From the NCBI RefSeq assembly GCF_026230105.1, contig NC_079480.1, positions 14,860,488 to 14,924,487 of the forward strand: a stretch of DNA of 64,000 nt, given 5' to 3'. The DNA is from Diorhabda sublineata (Eukaryota; Arthropoda; Insecta; Coleoptera; Chrysomelidae). The translations under genes and the position numbers were made by a program. Shown here piece after piece: positions 34,317 through 46,924 of the stretch (positions are counted from its first letter, which is position 1; every line of letters starts with the position of its first letter). The notes under the pieces are model-generated. The model was not told the DNA's origin and made no database searches. It saw only the letters and a program-made list of their open reading frames with translations.

Positions 34317-34895
34317 CTTTTCCCAGCTATGTTCAAAAAGTTCACTTCTTCATTTTTGGACAAACTTTGACCACCAAGGTCTTATTGCAACTCAAACTTT
34401 AATTTATCCAACGCGCATGCCAAAAAATCGACGCCTGCAGATGAAACAGTCTTTGCCTTCTTTGGAGCCGGTTCTACCTCTTCAGTCCATTGTTTTGATT
34501 GCTTTTTGTTTCGGATGTGAAGTGATAGACCCACGTTTCATCCATAGTTAAACATTGCCAAACACTCGATGGAAACATCTTCACAAAGCTGTTTTTATTC
34601 CATTGTGAGCAAACGCGGCTTCCAAATTGCACGCAGCTTCCTGATGTCCAAATTTCAGTATAGCTTTGTGGATTTTCTTCAGCATTTCTGGAGTCCTCAT
34701 CTCATTTGGTCGACCACTACGATGCAGGTCTTACGTCTTCGTTTCAACTCTGGTACTCAATATTTGATTGGGCTGATGCTTCCAGATAAAAGTAATGTAT
34801 CACATAACGATGACCAGTTTATCCATGTTTACAAATTCTACTAAAAAACGTAGCGTCTTCAAACTTGAAACAGTATAGATTAGATTAGAATCTTC
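34317..34895 (-). pseudogene. mariner transposase relic, N-terminal half
   Basis: Minus-strand pieces read RPTK around a helix-turn-helix linker, then MDETWVYHFTSETK (first catalytic Asp block), QWTEEVEP-like sequence after a frame change, and SAGVDFLACALD. These parallel the mariner order GRP...DETWVHHFTPE...QWxExGEPAP...SAGKVMASVFWDARG. Leader sequence similar to other mariners here lies at its upper end (34850-34890: ttgaagacgctacg on the minus strand). The second and third catalytic blocks are missing. Confidence 0.7.
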
Positions 34896-34899
34896 ACTT

Positions 34900-35555
34900 A
34901 AAACTAATTCAAAACTTCAGATATTGATCCTGGTATATGTTGTACATTCCACAAAAACTCATGATCCTCATAAAGATGATTTTATAGCTCCATCGTCCAT
35001 CCACTTTCTTTTATCATTTATTATGAATAATGAATATATTTTAATTCAAAATCATAATATCCAAGTCTCCGAGATCTCTGAATCTCTTTTAACATGAACA
35101 AAATAATTCAGACTAAGTCTCTGTCTTTAATATGTCTTTGAAGGAGGTTGATAAAATATTTTTAATGTTATACATTATTCATTCTTACTTGAAGAACTAT
35201 AGAAATTATCACTGAAAAACTGATATACCGAAACAGATTTTGGAAAACTTTGATAAGAAATCTAAGCAGCACGTGTAAATTTTTTGGTTGAGTTCGAAAA
35301 CCTTCTAAACAACCCTTGTAATAATTTTAACAATACGAATCCTTTACTTTTATATTATCTTTTCTAAGAATGGAAAGACCATATTTTCAAATTTTCTATT
35401 CCCGGTTTTAAAATTAATAATTTAACACGAATTTTGAAGATTTATTTATGTTTTCATAAAAAATGGTTACTAAAGCGTTGAAATTGATAAAATGGAAAAA
35501 AGTTGGTTCAAAAGTTATCCCGGAAAATTGTCTAGTTCGACTCCATCTCATTATA
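34900..35555. other. no gene seen
   Basis: AT-rich spacer between the mariner and hAT relics; no motifs. Confidence 0.4.
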
Positions 35556-35556
35556 T

Positions 35557-37060
35557 CAGAGTTGTCAAACTCAATTTTGCAATATATTAAATTTTGAATT
35601 CGTAGTTGAGCCAGATTTAAAATAAAAAAAAATCTTCTGAATTATTTTAACATTTAAATTATTAAATTATATAAGTATATAATTATATACAGTTGTTAAA
35701 AATCATCTTAAAGTTATAAAAGATGCTGATTATGTTGAGCTCGAGGATTCAGATTGTTTTTGACAAGCGTATTGATGTCAGGTATCAAATTCGTTGTAGT
35801 TATTTTAAGAATTGATTGGAGATGTTGTATTGTGTATTGTGTTAATCTCATTGAAATTTTCTTTGAAAATACTGTCCGATTGAAGATTCATCAACTCCAT
35901 TTGCAAATGAACTGGTGCCTGGAAAGCTTCAAATTCATTTCATTAATTTTGTGAAAGTCTTCGAAACGATTATTGAATTCCATTGCACAAGTTGAAAATA
36001 TTCATCTATTTTCTTTTGGTTCACTGTGCCAAATGATTTTAAATAAGGGAAATGGTCTAAAGTTTGTTTTTTCCCTTAGCCTCAACTTTGTTTCAAAGGC
36101 TTGAATATATGAATACATTTGAGAGGCAATCTGATTTTTTCCCTGTAACTTTATATTCAGATCAATCAAGTGTTTATTCATATCTACCAAAAAGGCATAA
36201 TCAATCCATCAATCATTGTCGTATTCAATTGGATTGTCTTTTTCTAACATGAAAGCTTGAATACTCCTTGATTGAGCCAACGAATTTTGGTGAAATAAGA
36301 GACATCAGAAAACTTGCTAATCTTTTAAAAGTTGCCTGAACAGTCGGTGACATTTTTGAATGTTTGAATGCTAATGATTCCTGATGGATACAATGCCCGA
36401 ATGTCTGTCAGCCATGGCAGGAGCGCCATCCGTATTCCAGTCGAGTTTATATTCTGCTATTATCAAATGCTCCTATCAACGGAACGCACTTTAATAATTC
36501 TTCAGTTATTTCGAAGTTTCTGTTAACGCCTCGTATAAAAACAGCAAGAAGTTGAGCTCTATTAAGAGTATCGGTGAAAAGTTTTTAAATTCTTCCAGTT
36601 GAAGATGCAAATTTTGAGATAAATTATTTATTTTAGAAGCAACAATGTTTATTTAAAGCGAAATATCGATTGCTGACATTGAAGTTTCGATTTTAAAGAT
36701 GACAATGTATCGATTCTCATTTTTTGACTTATCATTCGTATCATAGTGTCTCTTCAAACTAAAACATCAACTTTTCGATTACAAATCAAATATAATGATT
36801 TAAATGGGGGAAATTATCCAAAGTTTGATTTTTTATGGTTGATTTTTGGATGCCAACGATTCCTCATGGGTTATACAGTAAAATCCCACAAAATTTTAAT
36901 TTTAATTCAGTTACAACGCCGTAGACTTGAAAGTACGATTATTTAAAACATCCGTAGAGGAATCGAATGAAGTCTAAAAGCTCTGAAAATCATGATTCTT
37001 GACACATTGCGATCGCGGGCCATAAGCGGCTCGCGGGCCGTATTTGACCAAATTTACCTG
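35557..37060 (-). mobile_element. hAT (ZBED/SPIN-like) transposon relic
   Basis: The + strand left end cagagttgtcaaactcaatt and the right end, read reversed, caggtaaatttggtcaaata followed by cggcccgcgagcc, look like the CAGxGGTGTCAAACTC and CGGCCCGCG ends of ZBED/SPIN-type hAT elements. Minus-strand coding remnants include ELNFLLFLYEAL-like and TDGAPAMADRHSGIVS (family TDGAPAMxGRxSG), EYDND, then DMNKHLIDLNIKLQGKNQIA followed by SQMYSYIQAFETKLRL (family: ITxHLNxLNxxLQGK...MYxxIxAFxxKLxL). Many stops; a clear 8-bp target duplication is not visible. Non-autonomous. Confidence 0.8.
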
Positions 37061-37064
37061 CTAA

Positions 37065-37540
37065 CATGATCTCCGTTCATTCGAGACATCCAGTACACGT
37101 TTGTTCACCTAATAATTCATAGTAAAAACTTGTTATATATCAACGATGATCTGGTGGAAAAAATAACAATTTATTTTCAATAATTTCTATGGATAGTTGC
37201 CAAATCAGGTGTTCCTCGGAATTGTAAACATTAAATTTAGAATACCAAGAGATGATGAAGTTATATTTCCCCAAAATTAAAATATAAATACATTGTTCGA
37301 TTTAGATATATATACAAGTCGTCGTAATATGATTTAGAATACGACTAATACATGCTATTAATAATTTACGTTTTGCGTGATATTATAAGACCAAAAAGGT
37401 GAATGATACATGGTAGAAACAAGGAAAAAACAACGACATGTGTAGTATTAGAGAAGAAATATCAAACTAAAATCATATAAAGAGTTTTCCAATAAGGACT
37501 CGACAACTTTTTGTCAAATTAAAATGAAAAACATTTGGGA
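37065..37540. other. no gene seen
   Basis: AT-rich spacer between the hAT and Tc1/mariner relics; stops in all frames. Confidence 0.4.
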
Positions 37541-37549
37541 TATTTCAAA

Positions 37550-38300
37550 AACTTTATTATCGTGTTGAAGTACATTCAAAAAATTTATGAATGGAACTGG
37601 ACATCGCTCATATTGCCACCTCGGGCACGTTTACAGCGGTTGATTCGTTGGACCCAATTTTCCACACATTTCGGCCGAAACGATTGCAATTTCGTATTCA
37701 ACGTTGGCTTTTAGCTCTTTCAACGTCGTCGGCTTATTAGCATAGACCAATGACTTGATGTAGCCCCAAAGAAAAAAATCTAGAGGCGTTAAATCGCACC
37801 AACGCATATTTTGTTTATTGATAAACCCATTGAGCCAGAAATGAGCTTCGTTACTAAAGATGATTTTGCGATGAAATTGATCATCTTGGCGCATCTTTTC
37901 CAGAGCCTATACGTCGCTTAGAATGGTCCATAGCTCAATTCTTGAGTGAGCCTAATCTTGTATAAAGTAAGATCCTCACGCAAAATTCACCATAAAGTAG
38001 TATTGGCGATGCCCAACTCTTGAGAACGCCGTGGGATTGACTGATTTGGATAATTTGCTACGGACGTTTCAACGGCAGCGATATTTTCAACACTTCGACC
38101 AACCCGTAGTCTCACTGGCACAGCAACATCACACAACGAATATGTAGACACAAAGTTTTTCACTAAACTTGTTACTAGGTCGAGAATTACGATCGAAAAT
38201 CGGAGTTAACGCTCTTAAAGTAGCGGCCATCGCCTTCGAATTTCTGTGGTAAATTTTTAAGATTTGCAGACGTTGTTTGTTAGTGTACTTCGCCATGATG
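37550..38300 (-). pseudogene. DDE_3-type Tc1/mariner transposase, internally deleted
   Basis: From an ATG near 38297 the minus strand reads MAKYTNKQRLQILKIYHRNS (N-terminal helix-turn-helix start). Frame-broken sequence follows, and from 37894 an open segment reads QFHRKIIFSNEAHFWLNGFI followed by NKQNMRW, the first catalytic block (family IxFSDEAHFxLNGxVNKQNCRxW, with Asp changed to Asn here). It then jumps to DLTPLDFFLWGYIKSLVYAN, the third block. The approximately 100 residues between, with the second catalytic Asp, are deleted. It ends near SAEMCGKL. Inactive on three counts. Confidence 0.85.
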
Positions 38301-38304
38301 AAAA

Positions 38305-38920
38305 GGTTCTGTCTACTAGATAAACTGACAGTGACAGTTCGATGTTAAGTGAAGAGGTGCGTTCACAAACTAAATTCAAAATTGGAAACCCCTTTAGAAA
38401 TAAAAATTTGGAAAACTTCATAGTTACAAAAGATAAAAGATATATGAGGTAAAATAGACTAGCATTGTCATAGGGATAAGATTAAGAAAACAACTAGAAG
38501 CAACTTTATATACAACGCTACCTATTGACATAACCTAAAATTATATTGTACATGATTGGCGCTTTTCTATGGGGATCCATATCAGTGTTGCTTTTCTGTT
38601 ATTTTCTTAGCACAAAAAGGTGAAATCAGACTTTGACTTGCTATAAGTTACCAAATTTTCATATAACCCGGTCATATTACGTAAAAAATATTGGTCAATC
38701 CCCGATTGAAAGATCAAATGTTATAAAAATCGGTTTTTCTCGAATATTTCGATTCCTATCACTCAAATGATTTACAAAGATTTACACTTATTATAAAAAT
38801 TGTAGAGAATCAAATTTTCCAAAACTTTTGTATAAACTTTTTTTCATCTTCATCTTTTCCTGCATAATTGATCTCTGGAAATACTCTAATTTGGGGGCTT
38901 TTATGGTAGTTAATTAGTAA
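38305..38920. other. no gene seen
   Basis: AT-rich spacer; no motifs seen on either strand. Confidence 0.4.
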
Positions 38921-38924
38921 TATA

Positions 38925-39375
38925 GTAGTTTCTATTTTGTATAAAACTTCTTCATTCGCGATTCTATCTGTTCCATGTCTGTCCCCTGTTTTTTCATTAT
39001 TGCTTTGTTTAAAGTAGCTGCCTCCATTCCGTACAAAAAGATCCAGTACTTTGATCTCTCCAGTGTTGTCATTTCTCGAATTAATCCAAGTCCCTAGATA
39101 TAACCCATATAGTATATTTTTGAGTATATGTTCGATTTCTTATATTGTTATATCAAATCCACTTCTCAAATTTCTTCTTTCTGATGTTTATCTTGTTATT
39201 CCGTTATTATCAAATAATTGTTTTATATATTCTGTCCATCTTTCTAATTTCCTATAAGTTTCCATGATTATTTTTCCATATTTATCCACTAATAAGCTAT
39301 TCGATCTTTGCTTTCTGGTTTTTATTATTTCTTCAACTTTCTTATGAATCGGTTAAAGAGCTACGGCTGATTTGT
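38925..39375 (-). pseudogene. RTE/jockey-like LINE reverse transcriptase relic
   Basis: The minus strand reads KTRKQRSNSLLVDKYGKIIM followed by ETYRKLERWTEYIKQLFDNN, the linker between endonuclease and polymerase of insect LINE ORF2 (family: LxDxxGxxxxxxxxxxRWxEYFxxLL). Then SGFDITIXEIEHILKNILYG matches the fingers start (V..AIKxMKNGKAPG). It appears to jump to DRIANEEVLYKI, which is normally near the C-terminus (WxDRVxNEEVLRRI), so the whole catalytic core is deleted. This is a relative of the tail at 63670-64000. Confidence 0.7.
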
Positions 39376-39439
39376 GTCTTATATGTGATGACTGAATAAG
39401 TTCCAGAGAGTCAAACTGTCAACCAGACTTGCTATTTGT

Positions 39440-39535
39440 CAGTTTTGGCAACACTGCGAGAACGATTTCGTAAAAAACGGCCCGAGTTGTGGAAGAACAA
39501 CTCGTGGATCGCTCCTGTCGTTTTTTAATATCATT
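39440..39535 (+). pseudogene. short mariner transposase fragment
   Basis: The + strand reads LRERFRKKRPELWKNNSWIA. Mariners carry LRxRxRxKRPELWxNxSWxLHHDNAPAH before the second catalytic block. Similarity stops before the HHDN motif. It is the segment missing from the relic at 11702-12058. Confidence 0.6.
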
Positions 39536-39539
39536 CAAA

Positions 39540-42500
39540 ATAGTTTTCATCAAAAAGTGATCGTTACCTAATTACACAACCTAGTTTTTAGTTTTTTCAT
39601 AAGTTCCTATATCTAAAAATACTGTAATGTCTCGTTTCTATTTACCATACGTTATGAGTTGACTCAATTTTGATTCGATATGAGTTATTGAAGTTTTGAT
39701 TCGACGCCAAAAAATTTATACGACACATCAAACATTTTTTTTTCGTTCCTGTTAATTTAAATAATGTAAGCTTTCAAAATTTTCATAATATTGACATGAA
39801 ATATTACGTTCTGGGTAATAAAAAGGTGTTTGTTTTTTTGTAAAATGTAAGTCATATAATCCGAGCTATATCATCGTCTATTCACAAGTTCCTCACAAAA
39901 ATTCGGAATGGATTAGCGAGCGCTGCTGTTTCATGTTCAATATTTTATATTAATATGAGGAGCGTAGCTAAACTACGGATCAAAATGTAGTTTTCTTATT
40001 TTAAATGTCAAAATACTGCAAAATTTTTTGGAATATAACGGATTATGAAACGAAAACGAAGAAGAACTAGCAATAAATATATCCAAGCAAGAATTAAATT
40101 ATTATATAACAAGTAAAAGTCTGTACGAACATGAAGAATAACTATCTAGAAAAAACTGCAATAGATAACTTAACATAAGAAGAGATAAGAGACAATAGTC
40201 CAAAACATAAGTAAATAGAGAACCCTTGTCAACAAAATTGAACGAAACCCACGAAACACTATTTACAACAACTACTGAAACGCCGACGATGACGAGGATT
40301 GGTGTGGTTATAAAGCTTAAATAAATGTCATTCATAACACTTTGAAACTTTGAAAAATAGTTCGCAAAATGTATCCTTTAGCCTGCCCTGTCCAGCTATA
40401 ATGGAATTTTAAAATTCGGCGAATTTGTGTGAGGCTTTTCATCTTTTTTTTGTAAATGTCGAACTCGCTTTTGATGAACTTATTATTAAAGATGACAGTT
40501 TATTCACAGTATTTCTATTAAATAATTTTTAGGAAAGTCTATTCATTTATTTCTTCTATTTCTTTTTGTTCTAGAGCTTTATTTAGGTATATAAATTATT
40601 TGTGTGAATGCAGTTAGTTCAGTTTTAGATAAATAGTTGTAGTGACAAGAACGAATTATTGAAAGTAATTGCAGAAATTATTTAAGTAAATTAAAGTTAA
40701 GTGTATTGTATAGTGTGTAAAAAAAGGTAAGAACGCGAATAGAACGAGTGTGAATATTCTATAATATAAAAACGAATCTCTAAATAAGTTTCTGAGCGCA
40801 AATCTCGAAATAGCCGAACCGATTTCGTTAATTCTTTTTTTATAATATTTCTTGGAGTACGAGGATGATTCTTACGAATAAAAAAGTTTAAAAAAGTTTG
40901 AAAACAACAATATCTTCTATTATATTATCAAGTTTCAGTGGAAAGGTTCGTGGAATGCAAATAAATTGATTCGAGTTAGTATCAATCAATGTCAATATTT
41001 ATTCGATGTAACATCAGTCAAACACGGGATCCTTCAGCTTCCTTTGGCGCATCCTGAATAGCTCTATCGTCCATGGTTTGTTCAATTCCTTCCTTCCAGG
41101 TCCTGGAAACGAGTTTGGTCTTAAGATTATTATCAGCCTGACTAGAATTTCCGAATGGTTGCTGAAACCTTCTTTGTCGTGGTGATCCTCAAATTCGTTT
41201 CCAGTGAAAACCAGCTCAAAATAACTATTATATAACAAAGAGTTAGAGATAGACATCGTGTTTGTTTTAGACTAATGGATGGTTCAGAATATGGTTTCAA
41301 TTGATTGTATGGGTGAAAGAAGTCAGTCATTCATATGAAGATAAGTATATAAGAATGAAATTTATGATTGAAAGCTTCAGGGACAACCTATGAGTTGACT
41401 ATTGAGGCTTCAGTTTAAAGGATTAGCTTCTATCTTCATTTACAAAGACGCTACGAGATTCATCTTGAGAAACTGGGAAAAACCAGCAGAAAAGTTTTTA
41501 GAAAACTTGAGATCTTTGAAGAGGAATATCCTCCATGGGGGAGACGAGGAAGCGATAGGATGCGAAGGCACCAGAATAACAAATTATGTATACGTAGTAA
41601 ACAATTATGAAAGACGAACTCAAGTCACACACAATTTATATATGCTACAATGGTAATCAAAGTGTGATCTGGTAGAAATTGGGATAAACTGATTCTGTTT
41701 TTGGGAAGCTTCAAGGTAGAAAACACCTTTTCGCAGATATCCACATCAGCTCGAGCTGTAATTCTGGTTCGACTCATTCACAATTCACATAAAACGACAT
41801 GTTGAAAATGTCCAAGTCCTGTTCGATTTTAAGTCTTTGATCTTCGTTCAAATTCTTCATATATTTCACGATTGCATTTTGAAACCCTTGATGCGACTCC
41901 AAATATCGGAGTTTAACCGATTTCTTCCCGCAAGTTTAAAGTTCAATCTATTTTGTAAGCAATACAAAATCCCGAATCTAGGCGATATCTTTTGAATGAT
42001 CCACACACTGATTTAGTCTTTTTTCTTCCATCAAAGAGATTATTTCGTGATCTAGATCCCAAACTTGAGATACCTCACTTCAAAACACGATATTCTGAAT
42101 AAGAAAGAAAAAAAGCCCGACATAACCACAGAGGGCACTTGATAATATGTAATAAACACGTTTAAAGGACAGGTGGTAAGTACTTAGGTGCTTCCTCACT
42201 CAACGTATTGGTCGCAAAATCGTCGTGAACGGTAACGATGCGTGTTTTTGTATGGTTTATTGGAAATCATGTCGCGGGCCGGATTATAATGGCCCGAGGG
42301 CGTAAAGAGTTGTGATTTATTACAGAAGAATATGGTGAGAAATGAGAGAAGAGGATTGAAGGATACTCTAGCATCATATGGAAGGAGAAGCCTTAAGGAT
42401 TTTTTAAATAGTTTACGAATATGTTTTGACGTAATATCATATCCCAAATGACGAAAAAAATATAATTCTTTTGGAGCAATGATACAAAGTCTAAAGTCCA

Positions 42501-43095
42501 AATTTTATTTAATAAAAGTGTCTTATTTTTTTAAAATTTTGAAAAAACTAAAATATTTCTAAACTATACATTGAAATGTAAAAATTCTGAATATTTGAAT
42601 TTTTTGCTGCAAGCTCTCTGCTCTATCTTTTAAGGAAAATCAGTCGAGGTACATTTTGAACGTTGAATGGATCAAAATTGCTGCAGAAGAGATGAAAATA
42701 TACAAAAATACTTTGTGCTTTTTATTAAAAACAAAAATAGCTAAATAAGTGTTTAAAGCACTTAAGGAAATCAGATTTTGATACCTTTTTCTTAGTTTTT
42801 GATAATTTTTCGAAAGTATTTTCATTATTTTGGATTTGTTTTCTCTAAAAACACAGTAATTCTACGGAGTAGTTGCTGAAAGTGTTTTGTTTGATGGGAC
42901 AATTAGATTAAGAGGGAGAAAGGCGGATACAGCTGGGGTTGCATTATTCCCTGTCGTCGACCATTTAGCTGATGAACGTAAACAGTTTCCTGAGAAACCG
43001 CAAAATCATACGACGAAAAATACGAGGGAGATCTGACAGAAAAATAAATTTTCAGACACTGATAACATTTTTGATATTGTGATTTCAATGAATTT
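39540..43095. other. no supported gene; scattered short repeat echoes
   Basis: Mostly AT-rich. A phrase at 40381-40410 (cctgtccagctataatggaa) echoes the end of the tandem repeat at 11190. A GC-rich palindromic piece, cgggccggattataatggcccg at 42275-42296, resembles the ends of ZBED/SPIN-like hAT elements such as that at 37.0 kb. Open frames at 41402-41656 (+) and 42196-42501 (-) have no recognised motif. Confidence 0.4.
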
Positions 43096-43099
43096 CGAT

Positions 43100-43195
43100 A
43101 TGCAGGGTTGTTCCACGACGAGTTAAAACTTTCTGTATATGGCAAAATACTTTGCATACTTTTTGAGTTATTAATTTTTTTGTAAAAAAATTGAC
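43100..43195 (+). repeat. fragment of the 2999-4368 foldback family
   Basis: The phrase ccacgacgagttaaaacttt followed by ctgtatatggcaaaatactt matches the left arm at 3009-3055. It is then joined to gcatactttttgagttatta, which in the full copy lies about 200 bp further in (3251). So the arm is internally deleted. It directly precedes the transposase-derived tandem array. Confidence 0.75.
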
Positions 43196-43261
43196 AAGTT
43201 GAAGGAGAATATTTTTTTATTTTTTAATGCTTATATCAACAAGCCAAAATGAAATTTAGAT

Positions 43262-44412
43262 CACATTCAGAATTGGAAACATTTGGTTCAATCACATAGA
43301 AAAGTGAGAAATTAGAAGGTCAACGTTTTTATCCACCTAAAGATGCTTTCAAATTACATATTTTGGAGGTACCCTAATCGGAATTGGAAGAAATGAGTTC
43401 AAACGCATGAAAAATTGAGAAATTGCGAGGTCAACATTTTTAATCCACCTAAAGATGCTTTCAAATTACATACTTTGGAGGTACCCCAATCGGAATTGGA
43501 AACATTTGGTTCAAACGCATGTAAAATTGAGAAATTGCGAGGTCAACGTTTTTATACACCTAAAGATGCTTTCAAATTACATATTTTGGAGGTACCGCAA
43601 TCGGAATTGGAAACATTTGGTTTAAACGCATGTGAAAGTGAGAAATAGCGAGGTCAACGTTTTTATCCACCTAAAGATGCTTTCAAATTGCATATTTTGG
43701 ATGTACCGCAATCGGAATTGGGAACATTTGGTTCAAACGCATGTGAAAGTGAGAAATAGCGAGGTCAACGTTTTTATCCACCTAAAGATGCTTTCAAATT
43801 GCATATTTTGGATGTACCGCAATCGGAATTGGGAACATTTGGTTCAAACGCATGTAAAATTGAGAAATTGCGAGGTCAACGTTTTTATACACCTAGAGAT
43901 GCTTTCGAAATATATATTATGGAGGTACCCAAATCGGAATTGGAAACATTTGGTTCAAACGCATGTAAAAGTGAGAAATTGCGAGGTCAACGTTTCTATA
44001 CACCTGAAGATGCTTTCGAATTACATATTTTGGAAGTACCCCAATCGGAATTGGACGAAATCAGTTCAAACGCATGAAAAATTGAGAAATTGCGTGGTCA
44101 ACGTTTTTATATACCTGAAGATGCTTTCAAACTACATATTTTGGAGGTACCTCAATCGGAATTGGAAACATTTAGTTAAAACGCATGTAAAAGTGAGAAA
44201 TTGCGAGGTCAACGTTTTCATACACCTAGAGATGCTTTCGAAATACATATTTTGGAGGTACCCAAATCGGAATTGGAAACATTTGGTTCAAACGCATGTA
44301 AAATTGAGAAATTGCGAGGTCAACGTTTTTATATACCTGAAGATGCTTTCGAATCACATATTTTGGAGGTACCTCAATCGAAATTGGAAAAAATTAGTTC
44401 AAACGCCTGAAA
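43262..44412 (+). repeat. 111-bp tandem array made from mariner transposase C-terminal coding sequence
   Basis: Ten anchors (ggtcaacgtttt) lie at 43321, 43432, 43544, 43655, 43766, 43877, 43988, 44099, 44210 and 44321 (position of the caac). The spacing is 111 bp eight times and 112 bp once. A further partial unit precedes the first. In the transposase frame each unit reads about 37 residues, KLRGQRFYTPEDAFELHILE followed by VPQSELETFGSNACKIE. This corresponds to the mariner segment after the third catalytic block (family RGQRFSTPEEAVDAFKSHVLEVPQSEW...). Because 111 is divisible by 3, frames stay open across units; the longest open frame (289 codons, 43632-44501) is in another frame and is most likely a by-product. 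In the transposase frame some units carry stops. Units differ by a few substitutions. No function is claimed. Confidence 0.9.
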
Positions 44413-44522
44413 TAGTGTTCTTTATGGAAAATATAAACAATAAACCCATATCTAATTATAAATATTTGTTTTTACGAGTATTTGTCCATCTGAAAACTTA
44501 ATAAGCAACCCACGTATAGTTG
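44413..44522 (+). mobile_element. mariner 3' end downstream of the array
   Basis: After the last unit the sequence continues LYGKYKQ-like (family: CIDLNGEYFEKQ) and then the mariner 3' terminus, aacttaataagcaacccacg followed by ta. It resembles the right ends at 2902 and 60056 (taagtagcaatccttgta). This shows that the array grew inside, or captured, the 3' part of a mariner of that subfamily. The 5' half of the element is missing. Confidence 0.65.
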
Positions 44523-46920
44523 TTATGATAATCAATTATTTAGAACGAGGTCTACCATAATTCGGATGAATACCGAAATTTAACATGAAAATGAAACTTG
44601 AATAATGCTTATTAGAACAGGATGGTTATGGAAACAAAACTAACCAGTGAATTAAAACCACGAGTCGTAGACTTCAAAATTTCAAAAAAGTACAAGCCTG
44701 AGATGTAAGGTTTAATGAGAAAAATACATTTTTGAGATGACATAATCTAGCCATCATCTAAAATACCCTGGTATCCCAATACTATTTGGAAGAATTTTCA
44801 ATAAATAGTAGAAAATAGATTTCCACAAAAGAATTTTCTCTGAATATTTTCACAAAATAGATAATCACTAGTGTTTTTTTTTCCATTACGTAGTTTTTTA
44901 TATAAATTTATTGCGTATTAAAATAAGATATAAAAAGACGATACTTAAGTCGAAAATAATAAAAGTTCCATTCACCAAAAGCTGTTAATTTCCCATGATA
45001 TTTCAATTGGAAAAAAGTATCTCCATTCCATTAACTCACTGCTATTCAAATTCCATTCGGGTGTTTGGAAACTAAATCTTTTTATCTATCTCCGTTATTT
45101 GATGTTCGTTTAGTTGATGGTAAGCTATTTACTAAACCTCTTTCTTCTTTACCGACCAAAGGTCGAGTTTCATTTAATTTAGTTGAAAAGGGCCATTCTC
45201 GATTTTCCTATCCATTTAGAGTGTTGCTTCGGGGTGAGAATAATAAAATTTCGAAGAGATTGGTTAATTTTCTATATTCTCAAAGCGATGCCGTCTCATC
45301 ATGTTTGTAGTTTCGCATCGACTCGATTTTTAATAGGAAATTCTAAAAGTAGCTATGAAAATAAGTGAAAAAACGTCATTTTATAATGCGGATTTAATCA
45401 GATTGTCAGGGGGGTATGTATTTCCAATCTAGCTGCAATTTTTACTATTAAACTACAATCACAAGGACTCAGGAATACGGATACGTGGTTATTCTAGAAG
45501 ACAGATTTTTTCTCAGGATATTATCGTCCTTTCAACTGCTACAACATGAGCATCGATATCGAAGCTAAACTTTTCGATACAACGTCCTAAAGCATGTCCC
45601 AGGGTTGGACATTATTTAGAAACGGATTTTCCATCTCTGAACATTCTAATCGATGTTTTTTTATCACGCTTTCCAGTACTAGGTGGAGAGGTGCAGCAGT
45701 TGGGCAAGATTTCGTGGCTCCAGGGGAAATGTTCACCTCATAAATAACAAACAACTAGTAGAGACTTTACTATAAACTTAAGCATACATCTGGACAGAAG
45801 TTTTACTTAGAAGAAGCATATACTTCATAAAGGAAAAGAGCGTGGGTTCAAGTTGTAACTAATGTACTGGATCAATAGAAAAAGCGATTATCCCTCGAAA
45901 GCCAGTTCCTTGTATACCAAATCGTAGTGCCTATATGGATCGATCTATTGCATCTATTGCATCTAACTATGGGGCTCAGTTGGTAATTTAAACCCGGAGA
46001 TCCTTTCAAAATAAACTGTTAAGGATCATAGTAGCCGTTCCGATTTCATTTGCTGGTAAACCCGAGGGGAACAGCGCTGAATGAAGCATTCCAAACTAAC
46101 CGAATTACCTTTTAGGCTCTATACGATTTTGTTTAGTCAAAAAATTGGGTTCTCAATATAAATCCTCGATACCAGGAGGCACAGATCGTTAAATAAACTG
46201 GATTTTGAAAAAATACATAATAGATATAATTTTTTTATACTACACGATTGATTTCATTAATTGACTTGATTTTGTGGATCTGTCTTGTTGACTTGATTTC
46301 AAATAGTTGATTTAAAATATAACGATGCATATTATTTTATTATGTATCAAGGAAACATTAAAAAAATTGACAAATCGCGCCCACCATAATTTCAAATCGC
46401 TCTCGTCAAATTTTTAAATTCAAGATATATCCATGATATTAATTTGGTCTTTTTCTGAGAAGAATTGAATGATCAATTGAATTAAGTTTCTTTTTGCTCA
46501 GAACAATCTCGCTACAGGTTTCATATGGAGGTCCTTTTTACTTTGCCATTATCAAAAAAAAGTTTCTTTTAGAAATTTAATTTATATAAAAAAATCTTTT
46601 CTTTCAAAAGATACATTGTTTAAAATGCATTAGAATGTTTGTAGGGACTTTTTGGGCTCTGTTTCAACATGGAAATTGAATTTCGATATTATCCATGTTT
46701 TAGATTGTTTCTTTTCACAGATTCTATGAAATATTTTTCTTTTTTATATATTTCATATTTTCAAAATATATATCGGTATCTACTGAGGAGGCTAAGATAA
46801 CATTATAGTTTTATCTTTGTTTTGTATACTATAACTTTCCGAATTTTCAATTCGGAAATACACATATTTCTCAAACAGAATCTGGTTTTTGTAATAATTT
46901 TGTACTAAACATGTGTATTT
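44523..46920. other. no supported gene
   Basis: AT-rich. An 81-codon open frame at 45065-45310 (+) has no recognised motif. A tRNA-like A-box phrase (ggggctcagttggtaa) at about 45970 lacks a B-box. Nothing else. Confidence 0.4.
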
Positions 46921-46924
46921 TTCA

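Noticed and set aside
41402..41656. 84-codon + strand open frame
   Set aside because: Weakly LINE-like composition but no motif that could be named.
43632..44501. 289-codon open frame with seven 37-residue repeats, the longest in the window
   Set aside because: It is out of frame with the recognisable transposase sequence, and its openness follows from the 111-bp period; no start context, splice site or family supports a protein.
45965..45985. tRNA A-box-like phrase ggggctcagttggtaa
   Set aside because: No B-box, anticodon arm or acceptor pairing downstream; not a tRNA gene.
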